A stretch of DNA of 44,250 bases. Origin: Burkholderiaceae bacterium. GTDB taxonomy: Bacteria > Pseudomonadota > Gammaproteobacteria > Burkholderiales > Burkholderiaceae. The stretch covers positions 1 through 44,250 of the forward strand of contig JAJPEN010000072.1 of the NCBI GenBank assembly GCA_021166835.1, in the 5' to 3' direction. Position numbers and translations under genes: made by a program. The notes under the pieces are model-generated. The model was not told where the DNA came from. It worked only from the letters and a program-made list of their open reading frames with translations, and made no database searches. The number at the start of each line of letters is the position of its first letter. The stretch's first letter is position 1. Shown here piece by piece: positions 1 to 8,183 of this stretch.

Positions 1-42
1 GGTCAGACCACGGTTCTGTGGCGACAGAACCGTGGTCTGACC
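1..42. repeat. Perfect 19-bp inverted repeat with 4-base loop
   Basis: Bases 1-19 (beginning GGTCAGACCACGG) are the exact reverse complement of 24-42, with loop GGCG at 20-23. It lies 29 bases beyond the folE2 stop codon, so a transcript leaving folE2 would fold it. I recall GGTCAGACC-type palindromes as dispersed repeats in proteobacterial genomes, sometimes near REP-associated transposases, but I cannot check that here. It could be a repeat-family copy, a 3' mRNA hairpin, or both. It touches the window edge, so its true extent is unknown. Confidence 0.85.
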
Positions 43-67
43 CCGGTTTCCCCGGTTTCCCGGTTTC
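43..67. repeat. Three near-tandem CCGGTTTC octamers
   Basis: CCGGTTTC occurs at 43-50, 52-59 and 60-67. It fills the space between the 1-42 inverted repeat and the folE2 stop at 71. The array is too short to classify. It could be a degenerate arm of the neighbouring repeat element or slippage of a short unit. Confidence 0.7.
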
Positions 68-70
68 CCT

Positions 71-871
71 TCACTCGCTCGCAATGCGAGCGAGTGCCGA
101 ATGATTATGAATCGACTCGAAGTTCTCCGCCTCGACGACGAAGCGGCGGATACGTGAATCGGCGCGTAGCGCCACGGCTACGTCGCGCACCAGGTCCTCG
201 ACGAACTTCGGGTTCTCGTAGGCGCGTTCGGTGACGTGCTTTTCGTCGACGCGCTTGAGCAGGCCGTAGAGCTCGCTCGACGCCTGCGCCTCGGCGATCG
301 CGATGATCTCCTCCGGGTCGATCGGCTCGTCGCTCTCGAACGAGACGGTGACGTGCGAGCGCTGGTTGTGCGCGCCGTATTCGGAGATCGACTTCGAGCA
401 CGGGCACAGGCTCGTCACCGGCACGACCACTGCGAGCGTGGTCACGGGGTTATGCGCGTCGCCGTCGACCACCACCGACAGTTCATAGTCCATCAGGCTC
501 TGTACGCCGGAGACCGGCGCGCGCTTGCGCACGAACAGCGGCAGGCTCGCCTCGATGCATCCGGCATCGGCTTCGAGCAGCACGAGCATCTCGTCGAACA
601 TCGCGCGCACGCCGGCCGCATCGAGCGCCGGCTCGTCGTCGGCCAGGCGGCGCTCGAGCAGCGCGAGGAAGCGCGACATGTGCGTGCCCTTCTGCTCGGC
701 CGGCAACGCGACGTACAGGCCGAAGCGGCCGACGCTCGGCTGCTCGCCGCTGCTGCCGCGCCAGCGCAGCGGATAGCGCAGGCCCCTCACGCCGACGCGC
801 TGGATCGGCAACTGTCGCCGGTCGGCGCTGCCCTGTACGTCGAGCAGCGTGGCGCCGTCGCGAACGTTCAT
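71..871 (-). CDS. folE2: GTP cyclohydrolase I, FolE2 type
   Basis: Predicted 266-residue FolE2 (type IB GTP cyclohydrolase), which converts GTP to 7,8-dihydroneopterin triphosphate for folate and related pterins. The active-site segment TSLCPCSK lies at 153-160, followed by [10 protein letters not shown] near 164-173. The C-terminal half carries the conserved [12 protein letters not shown] stretch. FolE2 enzymes are known to work without zinc, unlike classical FolE. The ATG at 871 has GGGAGGA just upstream on the minus strand and gives the usual family length; longer upstream reading is low-complexity. It is the last gene of an apparent xseB-ispA-dxs-folE2 unit, 47 bases after dxs. Confidence in family is high; metal use is family knowledge. 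Confidence 0.93.
   Translation of the reverse strand: MNVRDGATLLDVQGSADRRQLPIQRVGVRGLRYPLRWRGSSGEQPSVGRFGLYVALPAEQKGTHMSRFLALLERRLADDEPALDAAGVRAMFDEMLVLLEADAGCIEASLPLFVRKRAPVSGVQSLMDYELSVVVDGDAHNPVTTLAVVVPVTSLCPCSKSISEYGAHNQRSHVTVSFESDEPIDPEEIIAIAEAQASSELYGLLKRVDEKHVTERAYENPKFVEDLVRDVAVALRADSRIRRFVVEAENFESIHNHSALARIASE
72..96. repeat. 11-bp inverted repeat over the folE2 stop region
   Basis: CACTCGCTCGC (72-82) pairs perfectly with GCGAGCGAGTG (86-96) around the loop AAT. The stem encodes the last residues of FolE2, and one end overlaps the stop codon. With the 1-42 repeat it gives two strong hairpins within 100 bases at the 3' end of this operon. That suits transcription termination or mRNA end protection, though no U-tract follows. 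Confidence 0.7.
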
Positions 872-918
872 CGAATCCTCCCGGATCTGCCGGCGCACGA
901 ACGAGTCTCCACGGCAGC

Positions 919-2877
919 TCAGCCGCCGCCGCTGGCGACGAGCCGCGGCGACTTGTCGGCGCCCGATCGTTCGTCGAAGCGCGCGCGCACCGATCGTTCG
1001 ATGCCGGTGGCGTCGAGCCCTTCGGCGCGCAGCAGTTGCGACTGGTCGCCGTGCTCGACGTGGTGATCGGGCAGCCCGAGCTGCAGCAACGGACGCACGA
1101 TCGCCTCGGCGGCGAGCGCCTCGGCAACTGCGCTGCCCGCGCCGCCCATGACGACGTGCTCCTCGATCGTGACGAAGGCGTCGTGCGTAGCGGCCAGTTC
1201 GCGCAGTAGCGCGACGTCGATCGGCTTGACGAAACGCATGTTCACGACAGTGGCATCGAGCGCTTCGCCCGCCGCGAGAGCCGGCGCGAGCATCGTGCCG
1301 AAGGCGAGCAGCGCGATGCGCGGCCCCGCGCCCCGGCGCTCGCGCGTGCACTCGCGTCGCACCTCGGCGCGTCCGAGGGGGATCGCGGTGAGATCCTGCG
1401 AGACCGCTGCGCCGACGCCCGCTCCGCGCGGGTAGCGCACAGCGGCCGGGCCGTCGTGGCGGAAGGCCGTGTACAGCATCTGCCGGCATTCGTTCTCGTC
1501 CGACGGCGCCATCACGACGAGGTTCGGCACGCAGCGCAGGTAGGCGTAGTCGTAGGCGCCGGCGTGCGTTGCACCGTCGGCGCCGACGATGCCGGCGCGA
1601 TCGAGCGCGAACACCACCGGCAGGTTCTGCAGCGCAACGTCGTGCACCAGCTGGTCGTAGCCGCGCTGCAGGAAGGTGCTGTAGATCGCCACCACCGGCT
1701 TCATTCCCTCGCAGGCGAGTCCGGCCGCGAAGGTGACCGCGTGCTGCTCGGCGATGCCGACGTCGAAATAGCGCTGCGGGAAGCGCCGCTCGAACTCGAC
1801 CAGCCCGGAGCCCTCGCGCATCGCCGGCGTGATCGCGACCAGCCGCTCGTCGAGCGCGCCCATGTCGCAGACCCAGTCGGAGAACACCTGCGTATAGGTG
1901 AGACGCGGCGGCGTGGACGGCGTGCGGATGCCCTCGTCCGGATCGAAGCGCCCGGGCCCGTGATAGAGCACCGGGTCGGCCTCGGCGAGCTTGTAGCCCT
2001 GCCCCTTGCGCGTGACCACGTGCAGGAACTGCGGGCCGCGCAGCTCGCGCAGGTTCTGCAGCGTGGGCACGAGGCTGTCGAGATCGTGGCCGTCGATCGG
2101 ACCGACGTAGTTGAAGCCGAACTCCTCGAACATCGTCGCCGGCAGGACGACGCCTTTCGCGTGCTCCTCGAGCCGCTTGGCCAGCTCGAACAACGGCGGC
2201 ACGTTCTGCAGCATCGCGCGGCCCATGTCGCGCGCCTTCGTGTAGAAGCGGCTCGACAGCAGGCGCGCGAGATAGCGGTTCAGCGCCCCCACTGGAGGCG
2301 AGATCGACATGTCGTTGTCGTTGAGGACGACGAGCAGGTCGATGTCGGGCGTCACTCCCGCGTTGTTCAGCGCCTCGAAAGCCATGCCGGCGGTCATCGC
2401 TCCGTCGCCGATCACGGCGACGTGACGGCGGCGCGCGGGCCCGGCGCCCTCGCCCTTGTTGCGCGAAGCGACCGCCATGCCGAGCGCCGCCGAGATCGAC
2501 GTCGACGAATGCGCGGTGCCGAAGGCGTCGAAGACGCTCTCGCTGCGGCGGGGAAAGCCGGAGATGCCGCCGTGCTGGCGCAACGTGGCCATCGCCGCGC
2601 GGCGCCCGGTGAGGATCTTGTGCGGGTAGCTCTGGTGGCCGACGTCCCAGATCAGCCGATCGCGCGGCGTATCGAAGACGTAGTGCAGCGCGATCGCCAG
2701 CTCGACCGTGCCGAGATTCGACGACAGGTGTCCGCCGGTGCGCGACACCGACTCGAGCACGAAGGAGCGCAGTTCGCGCGCGAGCTGGGCGAGCGCCGCG
2801 CGGTCGAGCTTGCGCAGCTGCGCCGGGTCGTCGATCGACGACAACAGCGGCGTCGCTTGCGGATCGTACGGCTGCAT
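919..2877 (-). CDS. dxs: 1-deoxy-D-xylulose-5-phosphate synthase
   Basis: Predicted 652-residue DXS. It condenses pyruvate and glyceraldehyde-3-phosphate with thiamine diphosphate, the first step of the MEP isoprenoid pathway. The N-terminal [12 protein letters not shown] and [14 protein letters not shown] are family hallmarks. The ThDP motif starts at [20 protein letters not shown] and ends at LNDNDMSIS. The transketolase pyrimidine domain contains [14 protein letters not shown] and a YPRG segment. The ATG at 2877 matches the usual N-terminus; its ribosome site is weak, which fits translation linked to ispA 25 bases upstream. A short tail extends past the normal C-terminus. Pairing with ispA puts two isoprenoid steps in one operon. 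Confidence 0.95.
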   Translation of the reverse strand: MQPYDPQATPLLSSIDDPAQLRKLDRAALAQLARELRSFVLESVSRTGGHLSSNLGTVELAIALHYVFDTPRDRLIWDVGHQSYPHKILTGRRAAMATLRQHGGISGFPRRSESVFDAFGTAHSSTSISAALGMAVASRNKGEGAGPARRRHVAVIGDGAMTAGMAFEALNNAGVTPDIDLLVVLNDNDMSISPPVGALNRYLARLLSSRFYTKARDMGRAMLQNVPPLFELAKRLEEHAKGVVLPATMFEEFGFNYVGPIDGHDLDSLVPTLQNLRELRGPQFLHVVTRKGQGYKLAEADPVLYHGPGRFDPDEGIRTPSTPPRLTYTQVFSDWVCDMGALDERLVAITPAMREGSGLVEFERRFPQRYFDVGIAEQHAVTFAAGLACEGMKPVVAIYSTFLQRGYDQLVHDVALQNLPVVFALDRAGIVGADGATHAGAYDYAYLRCVPNLVVMAPSDENECRQMLYTAFRHDGPAAVRYPRGAGVGAAVSQDLTAIPLGRAEVRRECTRERRGAGPRIALLAFGTMLAPALAAGEALDATVVNMRFVKPIDVALLRELAATHDAFVTIEEHVVMGGAGSAVAEALAAEAIVRPLLQLGLPDHHVEHGDQSQLLRAEGLDATGIERSVRARFDERSGADKSPRLVASGGG

Positions 2878-2902
2878 CGTGGGGTCTCGCGCAGGGTTCC
2901 GT

Positions 2903-3865
2903 TCACGCCCGGCGCAGGACGATGCGATCGGCGAGCGCCGCCAGGCGTCCGGCGCGCGGCCCGAGCGGCGCGATCGCCTCGTGCGCCTGCAGGCGCAGGC
3001 GCTCGGCGAGCGCGCGCGCCGCCTCGAGTCCGAGCGTGGACACGTAGGTGGGCTTGTCGGCGTCGGCATCCTTGCCGGCCGTCTTGCCGAGCGTGACCGA
3101 GTCGCCCTCCACGTCGAGGATATCGTCGACGATCTGGAAGGCAAGGCCGACCGCGTCGGCGTAGCGGGCGAGCGCCGGCATCGACGCCCCCGCGCGCTGT
3201 CCGCAGGCCCCGCCCAGCCGCACCGAGGCAGCGAGCAGCGCGCCGGTCTTGCGCCGGTGCATGTCCTCGAGCGCATCGGCGGGAAGCGCGACGCCCACCG
3301 AAGCCAGGTCGATCGCCTGTCCGCCGGCCATGCCGACCGAGCCCGATGCGCGGGCAAGCTCGGCGATCATCGAGACGGTCGTGCGGGCGTCGACCCCTTC
3401 GTCGGCGGCCGCGGCGAGCGACTCGAAGGCAAGCGCCTGCAGCGCATCGCCGACCAGCATCGCGAGCGCCTCGCCATAGACCACGTGCACCGTGGGCCGG
3501 CCGCGGCGCAGGACGTCGTTGTCCATGCACGGCAGGTCGTCGTGCACCAGCGAATACGCGTGAATCAGCTCGACCGCGCTGGCCGCGCAGTCGAGCGCGC
3601 CGGCCGGCGCGCCGAGCGCCTCGCCGGCAGCGTGCGCGAGCAGCGCGCGAATGCGCTTTCCGCCGCCCAGCGCCGCGTAGCGCATCGCCTCGTGCAGCCG
3701 CGCCGGATGCGCATCGGCCGGCGCGAGCGTGCGATCGAGCGCGCGCTCGACGCGCGCTCGCCGATCGGCGATCCAGGCATCGAATGGGATGCCGGCGCCC
3801 GCCGCCGGATCGGCGCAGGCCGCGGCGGCGACGGGGTCGCCGCCCGTCGTGAAGGAGACGCTCAT
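2903..3865 (-). CDS. ispA: Polyprenyl synthetase (farnesyl diphosphate synthase)
   Basis: Predicted 320-residue trans-prenyltransferase that joins DMAPP/GPP with IPP to make farnesyl diphosphate for quinones and undecaprenyl carriers. GGGKRIR is at about 67-73. The first aspartate-rich motif is DDLPCMDND (109-117) and the second is FQIVDDILD in the C-terminal third. The spacing of the first motif is the IspA/GPPS type. An N-terminal alanine-rich extension of about 20 residues makes it slightly longer than typical IspA. Its ATG overlaps the xseB stop by four bases (ATGA at 3862-3865), indicating translational coupling. Product length (C15 or C10) cannot be fixed from sequence; C15 is the usual case in this operon. 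Confidence 0.93.
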   Translation of the reverse strand: MSVSFTTGGDPVAAAACADPAAGAGIPFDAWIADRRARVERALDRTLAPADAHPARLHEAMRYAALGGGKRIRALLAHAAGEALGAPAGALDCAASAVELIHAYSLVHDDLPCMDNDVLRRGRPTVHVVYGEALAMLVGDALQALAFESLAAAADEGVDARTTVSMIAELARASGSVGMAGGQAIDLASVGVALPADALEDMHRRKTGALLAASVRLGGACGQRAGASMPALARYADAVGLAFQIVDDILDVEGDSVTLGKTAGKDADADKPTYVSTLGLEAARALAERLRLQAHEAIAPLGPRAGRLAALADRIVLRRA

Positions 3866-4128
3866 CGACTCGCGGACGCAGAACCGGGTTCGGCGGGCTC
3901 GCAGGGCTCGGCCGCGGCATCGAAGGGCTCGAGCAGGTCGGCCTCGAGGATGCGCACCTGCTGCTGCACGTCGGCGAGCGACTTGCGGCACCAGGCCACC
4001 AGAGACGCGCCGCGACGATAGGCGCCGAGCGACTCCTCGAGCGACAGCGAACCGCTCTCCATGCGCTGCACGATCTGCTCGAGCTCGCCGAGTGCGCGTT
4101 CGAAGGATTCGGGGGTGGACGAGTCCAT
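3862..4128 (-). CDS. xseB: Exodeoxyribonuclease VII small subunit
   Basis: Predicted 88-residue XseB, the small helical subunit that assembles with XseA to degrade single-stranded DNA. The core FERALGELEQIVQRMESG then LSLEESLGAYRRG, and the second helix around VRILEADLLEPF, are typical. An acidic/serine tail follows. The ATG at 4128 gives the standard N-terminus. It is the first gene of the minus-strand operon and overlaps ispA by four bases. xseB-ispA-dxs is a widespread proteobacterial arrangement. xseA is not in this window. Confidence 0.92.
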   Translation of the reverse strand: MDSSTPESFERALGELEQIVQRMESGSLSLEESLGAYRRGASLVAWCRKSLADVQQQVRILEADLLEPFDAAAEPCEPAEPGSASASR

Positions 4129-4240
4129 GAAGGGCTTGATTTTACTTCGCTTTCCGGGACGTCGCGCGGCGCCTCGATCGATGCCTGCGCGGCGCCGGCT
4201 CCCGACCGGCCCGGCGCTACGATCGGGGTATCCTTCTGCG

Positions 4241-4282
4241 CTCGCCCGGTCGCCCCGGGCGAGTCGTCCGGTCGCTCCGGAC
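4241..4282 (+). promoter_or_regulatory. Twin stem-loops in the leader of the Rieske gene
   Basis: Two perfect inverted repeats lie side by side: CTCGCCCGG (4241-4249) with CCGGGCGAG (4255-4263), loop TCGCC; and GTCCGG (4266-4271) with CCGGAC (4277-4282), loop TCGCT. The two share the core CCGGTCGCyCCGG. They end about 15 bases before the purine-rich ribosome site (CAGGGAGAAA) of the gene starting at 4312. The 183-base gap also holds the divergent start of xseB and a weak TACGAT -10-like hexamer near 4217. Role unknown: an mRNA leader structure or a repeated operator are both possible. Confidence 0.55.
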
Positions 4283-4311
4283 AATCGGACTCTGAAACAG
4301 GGAGAAATTCG

Positions 4312-5424
4312 ATGTCCGACGTGGGCCGCCAGGATCGGCTCGCGCGCTCGCGCACGCAGTTGCCGGTCTCCGCCTATTTCGACGAAGCGCTGTTCGAGCG
4401 CGAGATGGAAACGCTGTTCCGCCGCGGCCCGGGCTATGTCGGCCACGAGCGGATGGTGCCCGAACCCGGCGACTACTGCGTGCTCCCTGCCGAGAACGAC
4501 GGCCGCGTGCTGGTGCGCGGCGAGAACGGCATCGAGCTGCTGTCGAACGTCTGCCGCCATCGCCAGGCGATCATGCTCGACGGGCGCGGCAATGCGCCGA
4601 ACATCGTCTGTCCGCTGCATCGCTGGACCTACGACCTCTCCGGCCGCCTGCTCGGCGCCCCGCATTTCGACGAGCAGCCGTGCCTCGATCTCGCGCGCAC
4701 GCCGCTGCAGCAGTGGAACGGCCTGCTCTTTCGCGGCCCGCGCGACGTCGCCGCCGATCTCGCCGGCATCGGTTCGCACCCGGAGTTCGATTTCTCCGGC
4801 TACCGGCTCGATCACATCGAGCTTCACGAGTGCGACTACAACTGGAAGACCTTCATCGAGGTCTATCTCGAGGACTACCACGTGGTGCCGTTCCATCCGG
4901 GCCTCGGGCAGTTCGTCTCCTGCGAGAACCTGCGCTGGCAGTTCGGCGAGCGCTGGTCGCTGCAGACGGTCGGAACCTGGAAGGCGCTGGGCAGGCCGGG
5001 CACGCCGGTCTATCGACGCTGGCACGAACAGCTGCTGCGCTATACCGCCGGCAAGGCGCCCGAGCGCGGAGCGATGTGGCTGACGATCTTCCCGAACGTG
5101 ATGCTCGAGTGGTATCCGCAGGTGCTCGTCGTGTCCACCGTCGTCCCGCGCGGACCGCGCAGGACCACGAACGTCGTCGAGTTCTACTATCCGGAGGAGA
5201 TCGCGCTGTTCGAACGCGAGCTGGTCGAAGCCGAACGCGCCGCGTACATGGAGACGGCGATCGAGGACGACGAGATCGCGATGCGCATGGACGCCGGGCG
5301 TCGCGTGCTGATGGAGCGCGGCGAGGACGACGCGGGCCCGTACCAGAGCCCGATGGAGGACGGAATGCAGCATTTCCACGAATTCCTTCGCGCCGAGCTG
5401 GGGCTCGGCGGCGCGCGCGCCTGA
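4312..5424 (+). CDS. Rieske non-heme iron oxygenase, alpha subunit
   Basis: Predicted 370-residue ring-hydroxylating-type oxygenase. The Rieske [2Fe-2S] ligands are C81 and H83 (CRHR) plus C100 and H103 (CPLH). The catalytic domain begins with YNWKTFIEVYLEDYH (176-190), and the iron histidines are H190 and H195 (PFHPGL). An acidic segment near IEDDEIAMRMD likely supplies the aspartate ligand. No beta subunit, ferredoxin or reductase is encoded nearby, so electrons must come from elsewhere. The ATG at 4312 follows AGGGAGAAA. The sulfurtransferase gene begins 23 bases downstream, suggesting one operon. The substrate is unknown; a conserved housekeeping-type demethylase or hydroxylase role is as likely as aromatic degradation. 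Confidence 0.88.
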   Translation: MSDVGRQDRLARSRTQLPVSAYFDEALFEREMETLFRRGPGYVGHERMVPEPGDYCVLPAENDGRVLVRGENGIELLSNVCRHRQAIMLDGRGNAPNIVCPLHRWTYDLSGRLLGAPHFDEQPCLDLARTPLQQWNGLLFRGPRDVAADLAGIGSHPEFDFSGYRLDHIELHECDYNWKTFIEVYLEDYHVVPFHPGLGQFVSCENLRWQFGERWSLQTVGTWKALGRPGTPVYRRWHEQLLRYTAGKAPERGAMWLTIFPNVMLEWYPQVLVVSTVVPRGPRRTTNVVEFYYPEEIALFERELVEAERAAYMETAIEDDEIAMRMDAGRRVLMERGEDDAGPYQSPMEDGMQHFHEFLRAELGLGGARA

Positions 5425-5446
5425 GCAGCCGGGAGGAAGCCCACGC

Positions 5447-6301
5447 ATGCCGATGCGCTGGAGAACGCTGATCCGCGTCGACGAACTCGCGCGACGCCTC
5501 GATGCCTGCGTCGTCGTCGATTGCCGGCACGACCTGACCAACCCCGCCTACGGACCGGCCGCCTGGGCCGACGCGCATCTTCCCGGCGCGTTCTTCCTGC
5601 ACCAGGACCACGATCTCGCGGGCGAGCGCACCGGCACGAACGGACGCCATCCGCTGCCCGAGCGCGAAGCGCTGCGCCGCAAGCTCGAATCGATCGGACT
5701 GGCCGATGGCGTGCAGCTCGTCGCCTACGACGAGAACGGCGGGATGTACGCCTCGCGCCTGTGGTGGCTGGCGCGCTGGCTCGGACATTCCGAAGTGGCC
5801 GTGCTCGACGGCGGGCTGCCGGCCTGGCGGGCGGCCGGGCACGCGCTCACGAGCGAGCCGCCGGTGGCGCGGGCGCGCGGCGCGCTGACGCTGCACGCTC
5901 CGCGCACGGCGCAGGTGGACGCGGCGCAGGTGCTCGCGCAGCTGGGCGCCGATCGCCCCCGCGTCGTCGACGCGCGCACGCCGGAGCGCTGGCGCGGCGA
6001 GGTCGAGCCGCTGGACCCCGTGGCCGGGCGCATCCCCGGATCGGTCAATCGACCCTACACCGAGAACCTGCAGCCCGACGGCCGCTTCAAGTCGGCCGAC
6101 GAGTTGCGCACCGAATTCCTCGCGCTGCTCGACGGACGCGAGGCGAGCGCCCTCATCCACCAATGCGGCTCGGGCGTGACCGCCTGCCACAACCTGCTGG
6201 CGATGGAGATCGCCGGGCTGCCCGGTGCGGCGCTGTACCCCGGCTCGTGGAGCGAGTGGTGCGCCGATCCCGAACGCCCGGTCGCCGTCGGCGCCGCCTG
6301 A
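5447..6301 (+). CDS. Sulfurtransferase with two rhodanese domains
   Basis: Predicted 284-residue tandem rhodanese protein of the SseA/3-mercaptopyruvate sulfurtransferase type. An inactive N-terminal domain starts at VVVDCRHDL. The C-terminal catalytic domain contains VVDARTPERWRGE and the active loop CGSGVTA with C240. CGSGVT-type loops are typical of mercaptopyruvate sulfurtransferases, while CRxGx(R/T) loops mark thiosulfate rhodaneses, so 3-mercaptopyruvate is the favoured donor. The ATG at 5447 follows GGGAGGA at good spacing. It sits between the Rieske oxygenase and a P-loop protein that starts three bases after its stop. Thiosulfate cannot be excluded. Confidence 0.9.
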   Translation: MPMRWRTLIRVDELARRLDACVVVDCRHDLTNPAYGPAAWADAHLPGAFFLHQDHDLAGERTGTNGRHPLPEREALRRKLESIGLADGVQLVAYDENGGMYASRLWWLARWLGHSEVAVLDGGLPAWRAAGHALTSEPPVARARGALTLHAPRTAQVDAAQVLAQLGADRPRVVDARTPERWRGEVEPLDPVAGRIPGSVNRPYTENLQPDGRFKSADELRTEFLALLDGREASALIHQCGSGVTACHNLLAMEIAGLPGAALYPGSWSEWCADPERPVAVGAA

Positions 6302-6304
6302 GGG

Positions 6305-6904
6305 ATGGCGAGGCTCGTCTTCTTCGCCGGCCACGCCGGCACCGGCAAGACGACGCTGGCCAAGCGCGCAGTGCCGCTGCTGCACGCGCGCACCGGCGAG
6401 AGCTTCTGCCTGCTCGACAAGGACACCGTCTACGGCGCCTACAGCGCGAAGGTGATGGGCCTGCTCACCGGCGACCCCGACGACCGCGACAGCCCCACCT
6501 ACCTCGAGCACCTGCGCGACCAGGAATACGACGGCCTGTTCGAGATCGCGCGCGAGAACCTCGAGCTCGGCGTGAACACGGTGCTCGTCGGGCCGTTCTC
6601 GCGCGAGGTGCGCTCGCACCGCGTGTTCGATCCGGCAGCGCTCGGCGTACCCGAGGACACGGCCGTCTCCGTCGTCTGGGTCGAGCTCGCAGAGGAAGCG
6701 GCCAAAGCGCGGATCATCGCGCGCGCGCACCCGAACGACCGCTACAAGCTCGCCCACTGGGACGAATACCGCAAGCGCCGATTCGTCCCCGATCCGGGCG
6801 AATTCCCGCTGCTCATCCGCCACGACAACACGGCCTTCGATCCGCACACCTTCGAGCGGCTCGTCGAAAGGCTGTGCGGGGTTCCCTACTCGGCGATGCG
6901 CTGA
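6305..6904 (+). CDS. P-loop kinase-like ATP-binding protein
   Basis: Predicted 199-residue soluble protein of the AAA_33/zeta-toxin-like kinase fold. Walker A is GHAGTGKTT at 9-17. LLDKDTVYG just after the first helix resembles a substrate-binding aspartate region, and RIIARAHPNDRYK looks like a lid arginine segment. Family members phosphorylate small molecules or proteins; the substrate cannot be read here. The gene starts three bases after the sulfurtransferase stop, so the two are almost certainly co-transcribed and translationally coupled. Not enough is visible to name it a specific kinase. Confidence 0.8.
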   Translation: MARLVFFAGHAGTGKTTLAKRAVPLLHARTGESFCLLDKDTVYGAYSAKVMGLLTGDPDDRDSPTYLEHLRDQEYDGLFEIARENLELGVNTVLVGPFSREVRSHRVFDPAALGVPEDTAVSVVWVELAEEAAKARIIARAHPNDRYKLAHWDEYRKRRFVPDPGEFPLLIRHDNTAFDPHTFERLVERLCGVPYSAMR

Positions 6905-7002
6905 AGCGGCAGGCGAGCGCCTCGCCGTTTCATCGCGAGGCCGCGGCACCGGCCCCGTCCGCGGGCGCCGCTCGCTGCCCACCGCCCGCTCTGCAGACGG
7001 CC

Positions 7003-7042
7003 GCGGCAAGGCGCAGAATCGATCGTGCCGTCGCCTTGCCGC
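7003..7042. promoter_or_regulatory. 11-bp inverted repeat upstream of the CHRD gene
   Basis: GCGGCAAGGCG (7003-7013) is the exact reverse complement of CGCCTTGCCGC (7032-7042), separated by 18 bases. It lies 41 bases before the ATG at 7084 and encloses an AGAATC -10-like hexamer. It could be an operator overlapping a promoter or a leader hairpin. The rest of the 179-base gap 6905-7083 shows nothing clear apart from the ribosome site (ACGAGGAGC). Confidence 0.45.
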
Positions 7043-7083
7043 ACTCCCGGCGCACGGCCCGCACTTCCACGAGGAGCACAACC

Positions 7084-7503
7084 ATGCGCATGCTGCCGAT
7101 TCTGCCTCGATTCGCCTTCGCCGCCGCCGCGGCGAGCGTTTTCGCACTGTCGCCTGCATCGGCCGAGGACATGAAGGTCCAGCTGAGCGGGAAGAACGAA
7201 GTACCGCCCGTGACGACCAGCGCCTCCGGCAGCGGGTCGTTCTCGGTGAAGCCCGACGGCACGATCAGCGGCTCGGTGACGACGAGCGGCATCGAAGGAA
7301 CGATGGCACACATCCATGAAGGCGCGTCGGGCGCCAACGGCCCGGTGCGCGTCCCGCTGACGAAAGACGGCAACAAGTGGGTCGTGCCCGAAGGGACGAA
7401 GCTCAACGAAGAACAGCAGAAGGCGCTGAAGGCCGGCAATCTGTACGTGAACGTGCACAGCAAGGAGCACCCGGGAGGGGAGCTGCGCGCGCAGTTGAAG
7501 TGA
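7084..7503 (+). CDS. Exported CHRD-domain protein
   Basis: Predicted 139-residue secreted protein. A signal peptide (MRMLPILPRFAF, an alanine-rich core and SPASA before EDMKV) targets it to the periplasm. The remainder is a single CHRD domain: LSGKNEVPPV, GTISGSVTTSGI, MAHIHEGASGANGP and the C-terminal VNVHSKEHPGGELRAQL. CHRD domains were named from chordin; in bacteria their role is not established, and the conserved histidines suggest metal or ligand contact. The ATG at 7084 has GAGGAG upstream. It is monocistronic, with an inverted repeat before it and a strong hairpin after it. Confidence 0.88.
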   Translation: MRMLPILPRFAFAAAAASVFALSPASAEDMKVQLSGKNEVPPVTTSASGSGSFSVKPDGTISGSVTTSGIEGTMAHIHEGASGANGPVRVPLTKDGNKWVVPEGTKLNEEQQKALKAGNLYVNVHSKEHPGGELRAQLK

Positions 7504-7515
7504 TTGAGGAAGAGA

Positions 7516-7560
7516 AGGGAGAAGGGGGAAGGGGAAAAGCGAGGCTTTTCCCTTCTCCCT
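7516..7560. terminator. Bidirectional terminator-like hairpin
   Basis: A long stem lies between the convergent CHRD and GFA genes. GGGAAAAGC (7532-7540) pairs with GCTTTTCCC (7544-7552) around loop GAG. The outer AGGGAGAAG (7516-7524) pairs with CTTCTCCCT (7552-7560), leaving a purine bulge at 7525-7531. The A-run and T-run inside the stem could serve both strands. It begins 13 bases after the CHRD stop and ends 7 bases from the GFA stop, as expected for a shared terminator. Confidence 0.7.
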
Positions 7561-7566
7561 ACTCGC

Positions 7567-8034
7567 TTAATGGCCGTGCCGCGCGTGCCACTGCGCGAGC
7601 GACTCGTTCGGGTATTCGTCGAAGCATTCGTCGCCGTTGCGCAGCTCCGGCTCGGCCCAGTTCGCCCTGGAGCCCAGGAAGATGTGCACGCGCTCCGGCG
7701 GCAGCGGCAGCGGCGTGTCGATCGCCGAAGCGTGCGGGTGCACGAGCTCGGGCCAGTTCGGGTCGTAGAGCCACAGTGCGCTGCCGCAGCGGCTGCAGAA
7801 ATTGCGTTCTCCGCTGCTCGTCGTGCCGTCGTCGAGCCGCGCGCGATACACCGACACGTGCTCGGCGCCCTCCACTTGCAGCGTCGCGCGATCGGCCCCG
7901 AGGTTGATCGCGTAGCCGCCCCCGCCCGCCGTCTTGCGGCAGATCGAGCAGTAGCAGCGCATGAACGGCACCGGCGACGGCGCCTCGACGATGAAGCGCA
8001 CCGCCTTGCAGTGGCAGGATCCGGCGAGTTGCAT
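7567..8034 (-). CDS. GFA-family (CENP-V/GFA) zinc protein
   Basis: Predicted 155-residue protein of the glutathione-dependent formaldehyde-activating enzyme-like fold. The zinc ligands are visible as GSCHCKAV near the N-terminus, CYCSICRK around 27-34 and FCSRCGSALW in the middle. Most members of this family have no proven activity, and the formaldehyde role of Gfa itself is disputed, so only the fold is claimed. The ATG at 8034 has a GAAGG site about ten bases upstream. The 149-base gap to the ZIP gene on the same strand holds only a weak GATACT hexamer and no clear terminator. Confidence 0.88.
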   Translation of the reverse strand: MQLAGSCHCKAVRFIVEAPSPVPFMRCYCSICRKTAGGGGYAINLGADRATLQVEGAEHVSVYRARLDDGTTSSGERNFCSRCGSALWLYDPNWPELVHPHASAIDTPLPLPPERVHIFLGSRANWAEPELRNGDECFDEYPNESLAQWHARHGH

Positions 8035-8183
8035 CGGAGCGAAACCTTCGGCGCACTGCGCGGAGCGCGCACCGGAAATCGGAAAGTATCGACCGATTCC
8101 GGCGTCGCGAACACATTCGCCGAGCGGTCCGCTGCGTTATCGGGCTTTTCGCGACCGCCTTCGCCGCGCCCAGCGCCCACGCG

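Noticed and set aside
1456..3096. 546-codon open frame on the plus strand
   Set aside because: Antisense to dxs and ispA, histidine/arginine-rich, with no domain features.
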